A stretch of 64,000 nucleotides of DNA. Origin: Diphasiastrum complanatum. Lineage: Eukaryota; Streptophyta; Lycopodiopsida; Lycopodiales; Lycopodiaceae. Location of the stretch: positions 51,529,312-51,593,311 of the forward strand of contig CM055098.1 in assembly GCA_029204225.1 (NCBI GenBank). Direction: 5' to 3'. The notes below the pieces were generated by a model that was given only the letters and a program-made list of their open reading frames with translations, had not been told where the DNA came from and searched no databases. The position numbers were made by a program, and so were the translations under genes. Of the stretch, positions 37,559-49,488 are shown piece after piece; positions within the stretch are counted from its first letter, which is position 1, and each line of letters starts with the position of its first letter.

Positions 37559-39455
37559 AATATTGTTCTTTTTGTACATAGATTAGATCTAATCGTGATT
37601 GAAGACACTGATATTAGTTTGATTTACTCAAACTTGCATCATGTTCTTTGTGGAAGAATAATTACTATTTTTCCTACATTTAAGTTAATTTTATATGGAA
37701 ATAGCCTAAAATATATCATGAAAATTGTTGAGTTAGCCCAATTTCATGTGGTAAAAAATCAGCTAACATTTTGGCGACTTTCACCGAGGGTGTGGTCCCC
37801 ACATAACGGACTCAAAGTAATCGAAATTTTTAGTTATAGTGAAACTCATATCCATAGTCAATAGGAACAAAGTAATCATTTGTATGGTCAATGACTTGTC
37901 GTTATGCCAACTAGCTATGTATCTGGTGAGGGTACAGTCTTATGGTGGCATTAGGATTTGCTTGAGTTGATCCTCAGTCACTCATTTATGACAGCTTTAC
38001 ATGCTTGTAACAGTCTGATAGGATGTCAGCCCAGCTAGATGGAGAATGTAAGTCTCATGGTGGCAGTAGAATTTCCTCAGTTTGAGCCATGACACTCATG
38101 TGTTCCACTTGTGTGAAAGTCATATACGAGACAACTCCATTAGTCGAGAGTGTGGAAGATTTTCTCGTGAGCATCGTGCGTCCACGATACTTTGGCAGTT
38201 CGTATTTCTTTACTCCTATCACATTTGAGCTAAAAGGAGAAAGTTAGAAATCAGAGTTAACTTAATATACATTTTATAAGCTTCAAATGTGATATTGTTT
38301 AGTGTACAGTTAATTAGATTTCCTATACTGTTTGGTTGAGATCAGAATGTAATTCGCCATCGACATATCAATCGGGCAATCGTCTCGTAGCCAATTGCTT
38401 GGATTAGCCGAGTAACCACATGTATGAAAAATTAGATTGTATAGTGCTATTTAAAAAACTTGCTATACTCGGGGGCATGTCTCAAGTTTGTCGGTCAAAT
38501 TTGGGACCTTAATTTGGCGGTCAAATTTGGGATTACCTATTGATATTTGGTTTTTACCTATTGATATTTGGCATTCCTGGTTATTACGTATAGCTTGGTT
38601 TTCCTTTGGACCTATTGATTGGTGCTGGTTTTTCCATATTACTGATTGCCTATGGTGCGACAGATATCTCTATGATTATGCATGTGGCTCTCTATCTGTT
38701 CCTTGGATTGTTGCTCATTGTCAGGCTTGGCACTGTCCTGATGGCTTGGGTTATTGCCTCCGTTCTGGCTACTGTTTGTCCTGGTGATCTTCAGGTTCCC
38801 TTCCATTTTGGGTTGGTCCATATCGCTTGGTCTCCGATGTTGAGTTGCCCCTTCTCCTCTCTTGGATAGTTTTTGAGGGTGTTGTTGCCATATACTCCAG
38901 TGTTGCTCATATGTGCTTTGATACTCATTCCCAGCTACATGTGTATATTGTTTCGATGCTTGCTACTGATGTTGCGGATCCTGTTCCTCGTTCCAGTGCA
39001 TTTCTTCTATTCCTCACTTCTGCGCTTGGTGTGTACTTTGGGACTACATTTGCGGCCAATTATGATGGGTCATCTGATTCTCCATCCGTTTTTGGTGTAT
39101 CCTATGATGGATTGGTATCTCCATTTGAGGTCTTTCTGGATGAGTTTTTCGGCTAAATTTTTATACTTGGGGCCTCTGCATTGATTTCTTGGACCTTTTC
39201 ATCTTTGAAAATCAAATGAGGTAATTTATTAGAGCTTGTTGGCTAGCAATGGATCACTCTCATTCATTCACACAGAACATGCATTCAATAGATGGGAAAA
39301 TGAGGTAGCTAGCTAGCGACAAACCAATCTCACTCAACTTTGGATTGATACTCATAATGGTAGAAATAGAGCTTGCTGTACTTTTGTTTCATATTGATCA
39401 TTTTGATCAAATTCTACGTCTTTGATTGACATTCTCATGATATCGTCACCTTTGA
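37559..39455 (+). repeat. block segment shared with 59750-61665
   Basis: Nearly identical to 59750-61665. Copy 2 lacks a short segment after GTGGTAAAAA (near 37752) that is present near 59948. Two small direct repeats (GGTCAAATTTGGGA twice, CCTATTGATATTTGG twice) lie at 38490-38575. Overlapping frames of 87 codons (38606-38869) and 109 codons (38827-39156) are described separately. No primer site was seen after the LTR. Confidence 0.75.
38606..39156 (+). pseudogene. two overlapping unrecognised frames kept in two copies
   Basis: The first frame (87 aa) is strongly hydrophobic (ILLIAYGATDISMIMHVALYLFLGLLLIV) and the second (109 aa) ends SPFEVFLDEFFG. Both recur at 60816-61366. By eye the copies differ more often at amino-acid-changing than at silent sites, as expected for unconstrained DNA. 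The region may derive from the stretch between gypsy protease and RT, since a pre-RT segment stands at the equivalent place at 20.8 kb. Confidence 0.35.
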
Positions 39456-39681
39456 ATGAACAACCTGGGTATATGGTATGTAGGAATTTTCAAACTTGCC
39501 TTTCCCTCAACCACAAATCTCCCTCTCACCACCAACATCATGTGCCACACCTATTTTTTGTCTCGTCTCATATTCACCCTCACTCACATGCCTATTTGTA
39601 AGCTGGAATCACAGCCTTTGCACATAACATCTCACGCTCTGTCAAATCAGATGATATACATATAACTGGGAGACGTGCGGG

Positions 39682-40125
<444 letters not shown>

Positions 40126-41690
40126 AAATGGATTGGCATGTCAAAAATCGATCTACACATGATGTGATGCGAGTACCAAGTGATTCACCTGCATGGAAAC
40201 ATATTGAAGACCAATGGTCCGAGTTTAAAAATGAACCTCGTAATTTGAGATTTGGCCTTGCTATGGATGGTGTAAATCCTTTTAGCGTTCAAGCGTCAAC
40301 TTGGTCCACATGGCCAGTTGTACTCGTTAATTACAACATATCTCCGTGGTTGAGTATTAAAACGGGATAGTTGTTATTGGCTTTATTGATTCTAAGAAAG
40401 TACAAGGCCAAGAACATGGATGTGTATCTTGCACCTTTGATCGATGAATTGTGCATTCTTTGGAATGGTATTCACGCTTACGACTTCGTTGTTCGTGGAA
40501 TTCTAATGTGGACGATGCATGATTACCCCGGTTTAAGCGAATGTTCAGGTATCTATATAATGAATCTAATTCGTTTTAGTATTAAACGTTTGATTATATT
40601 TAACTAAGCTTATGTTTAATTTGGTTTATGAACTATGCAGGTTTAACCACATTGGGTTACAACGCATGTTATATTTGTGGACCACTTCTGGAGGGTCGAC
40701 ATACCACAAATATGTTAAAAAAAGTGGTGTACAAAAATCATCGCAAATACTTGTCGCTTGATCATCCTTTTCGAAGGTTGAATAGGCGATTTTTTGGAGG
40801 GCGAGGAGATAATCCTCTAACTACACCACCACCCCCACGCATGGGAGTAGCGGAATGGCATGGTGAATGGCTTCAACATCACGACGTTAATTATTCATGG
40901 AATGAATCCATTGATGGTTTGAAACGGTTGTCTATTTTTCATAAATTATCCTATTGGAGGAATTTATTGATAAACCATCTATTGGATCCTATGCACATAT
41001 TCAAAAACGTCGATGAATCCTTATGGACCCACATCATTGGCATAAAAGACAACTCCTCAGCTCGTAAAGATCTACAAGCAGCCGATGTGATAAGACCCTA
41101 TTGGATTGAATACACCGAAGGTGGAGATGAGAATCTACCTAATGTGTAGTGGATTCTTACAAAAGAGCAACTCTCATATGTTAAACATGTCATAAAACAA
41201 ATGAGAACTCCAACAGGCTATGCACATTCTTTATGCAAGTCATTTACCAAAGATGGTAAATTAAGTGGATTGAAATCACATGATTGGCATAAGATGTTGC
41301 AATTCATACTTCCACTTTCTATTCGAGGCCTCTTCAACGATGACGTACAAAATACGCTTTACAATTTGTCATCAATGATTAGGTTTGTATATTTTTTTAA
41401 GCACTTGTATAAAATGTGATCTTTCTTTTTTTTTATGTGTTAAACAACCTAATGTACTATCAATCTTGCAGGTGGATTTCCTCAATAGTGAATTGGATTC
41501 CATGAAAATCCAAATGATTGAAATAGTATGTTTGTTGGAAAGAGATTTTCCAACTTCCTTTTTGGATATACAAGTTCATCTTCTAGTGCATTTGGTCGAA
41601 GAAGTATCAATTGCAGGACTTGTGCACACGAGATGGCCAGTAAAAAAATTGGGAGCTCATTACGACTCTCAAACCGATATTGTCAACCGA
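40126..41690 (+). pseudogene. TNP2 transposase, C-terminal half (block copy 2)
   Basis: Begins at MDWHVKNRSTHDVM and follows copy 1 from 16396 on: SPAWKHIEDQW, RFGLAMDGVNPF, WPVVLVNYNISPWL, HDYPGLSECS, intron, YNACYICGPLLEGRH, NHLLDPMHIFKNV. Relative to copy 1 it has a TAG near 40368 and an in-frame 27-base deletion near 40480 that removes the copy 1 stop. The N-terminal half lies at 43855-45031 on the opposite strand. Confidence 0.87.
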
Positions 41691-41873
41691 AATGAAGCTC
41701 TTGCAACAATTGACTGTACAACAGGCTATATGTGTCAACAAGGTAATCAATCAGATTTGAGCGAGATTTCACCGATTGTCATTGTTCCTAAGAAGAATGG
41801 AAAATTGAGAATTTGTGTGAATCTCAAGGCCTTGAACAAAGTGACGCAAAAGAATCACTTTCTCAACAAATGA
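41385..41873 (+). CDS. chimeric TNP2/gypsy-RT ORF (copy 2), 162 aa
   Basis: Same fusion as at 17819-18160 but open further upstream, across the exon with DFLNSELDSMKIQMIEIVCLLERDFPTSFL. The TNP2 part passes into SDLSEISPIVIVPKKNGKLRICVNLKALNKVT and stops. If spliced as in TNP2, the part before the acceptor at about 41472 would be intron. Confidence 0.65.
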   Translation: MYIFLSTCIKCDLSFFLCVKQPNVLSILQVDFLNSELDSMKIQMIEIVCLLERDFPTSFLDIQVHLLVHLVEEVSIAGLVHTRWPVKKLGAHYDSQTDIVNRNEALATIDCTTGYMCQQGNQSDLSEISPIVIVPKKNGKLRICVNLKALNKVTQKNHFLNK

Positions 41874-42943
41874 TGGATAAGGAGATCTCAGAAGATCTAG
41901 GACCCTAAAACACTTCTATCTTGAACCTGGCTGGTTTCCAAGCATAGAAAGGAGATTGAAACACATGCAACACTTTGCACACACTAAGAATGGATTACAA
42001 ACTCAAACCAACCTGAACACACTCTTGCTTAAGCTCTCAAACTTTCCAGCAAGTGACCAAATCAAGTTATGGTGTGAAGAGTTACTTGCACTCTTAGAAA
42101 ATACAAAAGACTCGGCTGCCAAGAATACCTAAAATTGAACAAACTTGATCAACATATGATCAACACACTAAGATATTGATTCAACCTGTAAAACCACATG
42201 TAAACCACACTTCTAAAAGTTTATAAACTCCAACAAATGACAAATACAAGCTTTAGAGGTGAATAAAAGAGCACACTTAGTGAATCACAAGACTAGCTTC
42301 ACTAGCTTGTCAAATCTTGGTGTTTAGATGTAAATCTAAGATCACTTCACATGAGAATGTTTCGCGACCTATTAAGAACCTGAAAACACATTTGCATAAT
42401 GGCTAAAACCTTCCAGCAAATGCTCCAATCAAATTACAGAAGGAGAGTTACTTACATGCTTAACAAAGTACACCAAAATTTATGCAAAAAATTGTTGACA
42501 ATCTGTTCACTCAAAAGAAGATCTTTCATCCAAGTGGGAGCTTTGCTCAGCCTTTTGGAAAAATACAAAATCACTCAAAGAGTATTTGTCATCCACTTAA
42601 GGAGAAGGTTCATCCACTTAACGAGAGTGTCCATTCACAAAGGAGAGTGTTCATCCACAGAAGTGGAGATTGTCAACAATACATTGAACAGAACATTGTT
42701 AGTATTGAATATGCACAAGCCTCACAATCAACAAATGATTAGGTGTTATGATCTGATCCAAAATAGCTTCTTCTCAGCCTCTGATCTTCAATAGACCTGA
42801 AATATGCTTTTGATCCACAATTTCGACTAAAACAAAGGTTAGTAAGATTTGATCAACAGTGCAATGCATAATCATGCTAGAACTTGATCAAATATCCAAA
42901 TATCACCATAAATGGAAATCTTACTAAAAATAACAACCAACTA
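41874..42943 (-). other. leader region of the 290-bp-LTR element (copy 2)
   Basis: Matches 18161-19230 with few changes, including the 21-bp minisatellite. No coding content is claimed. Confidence 0.55.
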
Positions 42944-43245
42944 GCTCTGATACCATGTTAAAAAAGTGGATCTTGAATGGATCCAAACTCCCAAAATACT
43001 TGGCTAAGATCTTTGCACAACAAGCTACAAAAGCTAGAAATGGCAAAGCACCATAATGCTTTATTTGATACACATGAACTTGACAAAGCATTCAAGAGAC
43101 AAAAGAAACTAATAAAAGGTACTGATGGCAGCAAACAAGACTCCCAACAGCAGCCTACCACTTTTGGAAACCTCTTAAGATCATACACAAAAGCTTAAAG
43201 ACAATACACAAAGCAATGCTCTCAATGGAGGAAGAAACTATGACA
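42944..43245 (-). repeat. primer site (42944-42955) and 290-bp LTR (42956-43245), copy 2
   Basis: Minus-strand TGGTATCAGAGC follows an LTR ending TTAACA. The LTR starts TGTCATAG at 43245. Length equals the other two copies. Confidence 0.75.
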
Positions 43246-43269
43246 ATGATCTATTGATCTCACAAGTAT

Positions 43270-43850
43270 GATCCGTTGTTGATGAATCATCATCCTCTTT
43301 TTGAACCACTAGTTTGATAGTCCAAGTTACAGCATCAACCTTGACTGCACGTTCACGATTTTCCTGGTACCGCAGTTATGAATCACTTGCGCAACTCGTA
43401 ACCATGGGCGTCCCAATAGGACTCGGTAGACATTTGGTGCTTCCGGTAAGTCCATTATTATGAAAGTAATGACGAACTATACTCCGGCAATTCTGACAGG
43501 TATATCTCCAACCATTCCTCGTGGACAAACTGTCATTTGATCAGCCAGCTTAATGGCAAAAGTCGCAGGCTTTATCTTTGTAAGGCCCCATTTTGCACAT
43601 AACTTTGTAAGAATTAGGCTAACTCCCGAACCGCCATCTATCATGGCTGCTGCATTAGAAAATTGCTTTTGTTGTATCAGCAGGGTGATAGCTTTTTGTT
43701 CACTTTTCCAAGCTGCTCCGACATAGAGTACTTCATTAGATTCTTCATATCCGGCACAAAAAAGTGGCTCTTGATGGACTTCTGATTCAGCTTGAGTTAA
43801 CTTTCGCGCTAATACTTCTTTTGCTTTTGGCACCAACTTTAGGAACCGAA
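43270..43850 (-). pseudogene. gypsy protease remnant (copy 2)
   Basis: The minus strand reads FLKLVPKAKEVLARKLTQAESEVHQEPLFCAGYEESNEVLYVGAAWKSEQ and the retropepsin AAMIDGGSGVSLILTKLCAKWGL, ADQMTVCPRGMVGDIPVRIAGV without a stop over 120 codons, the best preserved of the three. It is cut at about 43847 by the inversion junction, so gag is separated. No RT follows. Confidence 0.82.
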
Positions 43851-43860
43851 ATAAATGCTG
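43840..43860. other. inversion junction
   Basis: Sequence equal to copy 1 position about 20140 (protease start) joins sequence equal to about 16376 (TNP2, FGV region). In copy 1 these points are 3.7 kb apart on one colinear segment. The other junction is at 40125. Confidence 0.82.
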
Positions 43861-45031
43861 CAATCATGGGATAATTGGAAAATGTCATAACACTTTTGTG
43901 ACACTTTATCCCCTTGTACGTCATCTCAAAAACGTGAAGCGTTACACACTGGACATTAAAGCTTTTCTGAATGCGCACCTCTATATAGAACATGGTCTTC
44001 TGGACATGAATGTATTGTGTCCTAATCCATTCCAAGCACGGTCGTCATCTTTTGTGCTTCTTTTCGTGTTTTAGGTATCACATTTTCTTTCGGAAGTATT
44101 CGATGCAACAACCTAAAAAAGAAGCAATGTGAGTTGTTAGAAAAGAAAAAAAAATTATCATAATGTAAATATGCTATAAAGTATAATAGTTGTGTTATGC
44201 GTTAAGTACCCGAATAAAGATGTCACGCTACGATCACTCCATTTGTATGTTGCTTGAAGGTTTAGAATAAGAATTGACGTAGCTAGTCTTAGAATGGATG
44301 CTCCAGGATATAGAGGAGTGTCTGCCTCCTTGCGCAATAGAATCTTGTCTCCATCCATCTCAAATTGTTGGTGATCTCCGTTTTCATTAGAAGATGCATG
44401 CATATCATCATTCTCATTTGTTTCAAAGTAAGATTCAAACATGTTGTGCATTGCTTCATCGTGTTGCACCTCATCATCATAATCATTATAATCAACTTGA
44501 TTATTCTCTTTTCCAATTGTGTTTGCCTCTTCAATTTGTTTCATTCTTTGTTTTCTCATGTCTATCAAAACTTGACGTTGATTGTAACTAAACACGGATG
44601 GATCAACTCCATCGAATGGCATTCGATGTATTGGCTACACACATGAAACAAATTTCATAAGTGACATATATAGATTGATGAAGATTATAATAAAAAACAA
44701 TCATATAAAATTAACAAACCTCAACGTCTATTCGATGGTTGACTTTCTTCTTTTCGTCCAAACTTCCACAAATGATTTTCAACAATGCGTCTTTCACACA
44801 TCTTTTGTCCATCACACTTGAGGCATGTGCACCATATTTTATTTTGAAAATAATTGTACATGTCACTTTAGCACAATATGTTAACTTATAATAACAGTTT
44901 TTATGATCAAGAACACATGCATGTTTATTACTTAACCTGTTAACTTGAATACTGTCTTCATCGCTAGACCGATCTGAATGTAATTCATCTTGTTGTGATA
45001 AACTGCATATATGCACAAGTACAAAACACAA
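43855..45031 (-). pseudogene. TNP2 transposase, N-terminal half (block copy 2)
   Basis: On the minus strand: the Cys/Lys-rich first part (45031-44711), then 44622-44158 with MPFDGVDPSVFSYNQRQVLIDMRKQ, an acidic stretch and PLYPGASILRLATSILILNLQATYKWSDRSVTSLF, then 44130-43855 with TQYIHVQKTMFYIEVRI in one frame and the IHACPEDHVLYRGEH-type block in another. It ends at the inversion junction. Confidence 0.83.
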
Positions 45032-45292
45032 ATAATATAAAATTATTGTATGATTCTAATGTTTTAATTTTTAGATATACCTATTCTTATACATTGTCGC
45101 TTACATGATTCTTATGCTAATCTTGGTACAGGTTCGAGCTCTACACGCATATCTCTCTCCTTTTGTTAACACAGGTATGAAAGTCCCACTCCAATATGCA
45201 TTAAAGTTCTGTAATCGATTTTCTTTTCCACTGCATTTTGATATATTAGGGTTTATTGTAATGTATTGTATGTTTATAGATGTAGTAATCAT

Positions 45293-46266
45293 GGTGGGGT
45301 CAGGCAGTGGTGAAAGCTCGGGAGACTTTGTAAAAAATTTATATGAATCATTAACTCCCGAGCAAAGAACACAACTGCAAAATATGCTTAGCCAAAATGA
45401 GGGTGGTCCCTCACAAGAGGCCGCGGCTCCCGCCCCCACCGAAGAGTCATCCACAAATCCTTATTATGACGTGGATCCTCAAGGCAATATAATTGCTAAT
45501 AGAAAAGGAAGGGCGGTTTTGGACCGACTCTATTCTTTATGCCAACGTCATTTTGGCGACAGATTATTTAGTAAATGGTCCGAACAACCTGCCGCCGATA
45601 AACGACAGGTTTATGGTACCCTTCGTGACAAATTCCAACAAGAAGAGAAATTCGAGAAGCAGGAAATTCATAAGCATATGAGCTTATGGTTGTGATATGG
45701 CACGACGAGCTTATAGGGACGGGAAATCCAAGCCTTCCTGGTGTTCAAGAAGTGATTGGAACTATGTAAAAGCGTGAACGAACACCAGATAAATACAAGA
45801 AAGATGTTGCGGCCGCTAGGATGCATAGGATAGGCAATCCTAGGTTGGGCTCGAGCGGAAAGGCGGGATTGCAAGCAAGCATGGTAAGTGAACTTACACT
45901 ACTCTTATAGTTTATCTTTGATTTTATATGCTTTTATTATTTAATATGCATTATGACTAGCTGCTTCAACGTAGCCCTAAATTAATTTCAACTTCAATTG
46001 AATGCATGGATAGTTGGCGGACTATGGACGTCTGCCAACTAAGGAGGAGTACGAATTTGCCTTCAGGAAATCGTACGACACATTAGTTGACAAACTAAAG
46101 AACAAGGGTCATCCTCCAAATGTAAGTACTAGTTTTTGTATTTATACTAATGTGGTTTGTATTTCGACATCAATTTAATTTAATTTAATACGATCAAGCA
46201 TTAAATATTAATGTAGTTTGTTTGCTTGTTTTCATGCAGACTGGACGTCACGATGACGACGAGTAG
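45293..46266 (+). pseudogene. CACTA accessory gene, Ptta/En/Spm type (copy 2)
   Basis: Exons 45293-45883, 46014-46121 (36 codons) and 46240-46266, borders as in copy 1. The start MVGSGSGESSGDF is followed by DRLYSLCQRHFGDRLFSKWSEQPAADKRQVYGTLRDKFQQEEKFEKQEIHKHMSLW, so the frameshift found after SEQPAA in copy 1 is absent. A stop follows at 45695, shared with copy 1. This copy therefore shows the family domain better. Divergent from the TNP2 half. Confidence 0.84.
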
Positions 46267-46849
46267 ATTAGGTTTATAAGGTTTAGTTGATGTTAGATCT
46301 AGAAAGACTCGTGCGACATTAAAGCACAAATTTTGCAATACATTAATTCATATTATGAAAAATATTATTATTGCAAATGATCGTGCTATATTGCCATTGC
46401 TTTTATATGTGCAATATTTTTTTTTTTTCAAAAATTGCAATGTCAAATTTGGGGATGTGGATTGATGTAATAATCAACTAAGATATGTCGGATTTCAAAA
46501 CAACAATCAATATTATATCTAAAAATCTAAATGAAATTTATGATGTGCACAAAGCATATTGAACATGAAGTAATGCAATAAAATATTGCGATGAAGTAAT
46601 GCATGAAGTATTGTCATTCATAATGAACATGAAATAATGCAATAAAATATAAAATGAAAAGTAGTTTAAGAATGAAAAGTATCTCATGCTTAGTTTGTTG
46701 TTTGATCCAGATGTTGAATGCAACTCAAAAATATTGGTTTAGGGTAAATTCACGAACATCGCTTCTCCAAGAACTCAACTTCAAGAACAGTCCGAGAAAA
46801 ATACGTGCGCTATTTTTTACGCATTTTTTATTTTTTTACCTAATTTGGG
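46267..46849. other. CACTA internal noncoding region (copy 2)
   Basis: Inverted equivalent of 13373-13939, AT-rich, no coding content recognised. Confidence 0.6.
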
Positions 46850-47041
46850 ATGTCGGAATCCGACTTCCTAACACGTCGGATAGACGTCGGACATATTTTT
46901 TGATCATTTTGTTAACAGACATCGGATTACGACAACTTTATGGGACGTCGGGTTCCGACATCCAAGATACGTCGGATGGGCGTCGGACATCCGTCGGTGA
47001 AATTTTGGGATCATTCTGTGTTTACAGACGTCGGGATCCGA
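46850..47041. repeat. CACTA subterminal repeats, truncated (copy 2)
   Basis: CGACGTC/GTCGGA motifs matching copy 1 from about 13176 to 13372. Homology ends at 47041, about 330 bases short of the presumed CACTA terminus in copy 1. Confidence 0.8.
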
Positions 47042-47512
47042 CCAGAAGGGTTTGAAAGAGGAGTGAAACAATGTGACTAAGATCTTCAAGTCTCATCTAT
47101 AACTCTCAAAACCTAGATTGACAATGTAACCTTGAATTTTTTTGATATAACCACCTAGATTGGTGTTCTTAGGCGAAACTCACCAGGTGGGGTGCCCAAC
47201 CTACCTCATAAGAAATGCCAATAACTTGATCTATAGTGAACCAATTCACTTGAGATTTCTTGCACCTAGATGTACCTCAAATAGCTTTCCAACAAGTACT
47301 TATCTGCACATTTTGATCCACTACATAGAACACAATAAATCCTTAAAGTGGGTGTATCCCACACGTGCTCTGAGCATAGTAGTCTGTACTATGCTTTTCC
47401 TATCCAAATCATTATGATTTTGGACCCGCTTGATGCCAAAATTCCTAGGAAATTAGTCATCTTAAGTGGCTTTGATACCATGTGTACTTTTTCACACATG
47501 TCAAGACACACA
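47042..47512 (-). repeat. copia leader with primer site and LTR scrap
   Basis: Related to 3351-4090: a CCCAACCTACCT-containing leader, a CACACGTG motif near 47361, primer-site-like GGCTTTGATACCA at 47468-47480, then about 30 bases of LTR start (TGTGTACTTTTTCACAC). It joins the CACTA end on one side and TNP2 coding sequence on the other. Confidence 0.65.
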
Positions 47513-47514
47513 CG

Positions 47515-49488
47515 GGATGTAAAGTTAGCAAGCTTTCAGCAACGTTGTTACTTTACGATCTTAAGGTGGTACATGGTTGGTCACAGGCAAGCATGGATGA
47601 GTTGCTACATCTTTTGAAGAAAGACATTTTGCGATTAGAAAACGAGCTTCCACCATCAGCATACCAAACAAAGAAAATGATCAAAGATCTTGGGTTGCAC
47701 TATAATAGCATTCATGCATGTGTTAATGACTGCATATTATATCGTGGGGAGCATTCTATATTGGATTCATGTCCTATTTGCGGGGCTAGTCGACGGAAGG
47801 AAGGAAAGAGAAAAATACCACAAAAAGTATTAAGACATTTTCCATTGATACCACGCCTTCTTCGAATGTACAAGTGCTCTAGTTTTTTTTAATCAATGCA
47901 AGGTAAAATTCTAAGTTTCATCGTTACATCTGAACATCAAATTTATGTTTCATTTTCAAATATACATTTACAGATACAACATACACATATATGTGCATAT
48001 TATATATATGCACACACACATATATTAATATTGATGTCTTTTTTATTTGTTATTTTGTAGGTGTCCAACTATTGCAAATCTAATGCTATGGCATACACAA
48101 GGTAGAAGCCATGACAACATGCTAAGACATCCAGTAGACTCGCTTGCTTGGAAGCATGTGGATTCAACTTGGCAGCCGTTTGCTAAAGAACCTCGAAATG
48201 TCGACTTGGACTTGCTATAGATGGTGTGAATCCCTTTCAAGATTTGAGTAGCAGATGGAGTACTTGGCCTGTTCTTTTAGTGAATTATAATTTTCCACCT
48301 TGGCTAGCTACAAAAAGATTCTTTGTTATGATGTCATTGCTTATACTTGGTCCAAACCAAGTAAAAGAAGATAAGATAGATGTTTATCTAAAAGTCCTTG
48401 TGGAGAGTTGCTGGAATTGTGGAATGGAATACCTGCTTACGATGTTACACGGCCGATGCATGAAGGGAGACATTTTATTCTTAGAGGTATTTTGTTGTGG
48501 ACCGTCCATGATTTTCCTACATATGGCTTGCTTGCGGGATGTAGAGTGAAGGATATCTTGCTTGTCCAATTTGTGGCCCAGAAGGAGAAGGGAGATGGTC
48601 AAAATATCTACGTAAAGTAGTGTATTGTGGACATAGATAGTTCCTTCCTCCTGATCACAAGTTTTGAAAAATGAGACCTACATTCAATGGAGAGATCGAC
48701 GATCGAGATTCTCCTCTCAAAGTGACTACAGATAACGTTTTTAAATGGACAAAAGCACACGTGACATGGAGTAGTAGTCACGCACGTAAAAAGAAGGACG
48801 ATCCTTCAAAAGTTGCGAGTTGGAAGAGATTATCTATTTTGTATAGTTTACCATATTGGTAGGTATATATAATTTTGCCTTAATATGAGTTACACAATAG
48901 TTAATATTTCGATTTATGTTTATATGTGCATGTACATCATCATATGATCTAACAATACTGGTGTGTGCATGTGGCATGTACATCATCTTCTGATTCGAAA
49001 TACATTGGATGTTATGCATGTGGAAAAGAATGTAGTCGAAAACATTCTAAAAACTATTCTTAGAATGGGTGACAAAGATTCAATCAAAGTGCGGGAAGAC
49101 ATGAAAGACCTCGGTATTAGACAATCTCTCTGGCCAAGGAGATGTGAAAATGATACGAAGAAGATTTTTTTGCCGTATGCACCATACAAATTCACAAAGA
49201 AAGGAAAGGAGACCTTTTTCTCAATTGTAAAATATATGAAAAATCCGACAGGATATACTGCCTCTATGAGAAAACACATTGCAGGTTTTATTATACTCAA
49301 CTTATTCTATTGCATGTTATAACTCAACTATGCAGTCCTCATTCTAGGTAAATAAACTCCATGAAGCAGACGAGATGTTGGATTCCTTGTTGATTGATTT
49401 GGCAACAGGACCAAAGCACCGTGCAACATCATATACAGGTCTTTGGGTGAATGGCTATCATTTTCGTACTAGGGGGTGTGAAGGAATT
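47515..49488 (+). pseudogene. second TNP2-type CACTA transposase, different family
   Basis: 47515-47892 reads LLLYDLKVVHGWSQASMDELLHLLKKDIL, NELPPSAYQTKKMIKDLGL, IHACVNDCILYRGEHSILDSCPICGASRRK. After an intron with TA/CA-rich DNA, 48060-48620 reads GRSHDNMLRHPVDSLAWKHVD, EPRNV and, with frameshifts, DGVNPF, WPVLLVNYNFPPWL and CGPEGEG. 48671-48862 and 48963-49322 read KRLSILYSLPYW and RNTLDVMHVEKNVVENIL, GYTASMRKHIAG. 49366-49488 has GPKHRATSYTGLWVNGYHFRT, matching the C-terminal region. The middle C-terminal domain is missing. It is clearly different from the TNP2 at 15-17 kb. Confidence 0.86.
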
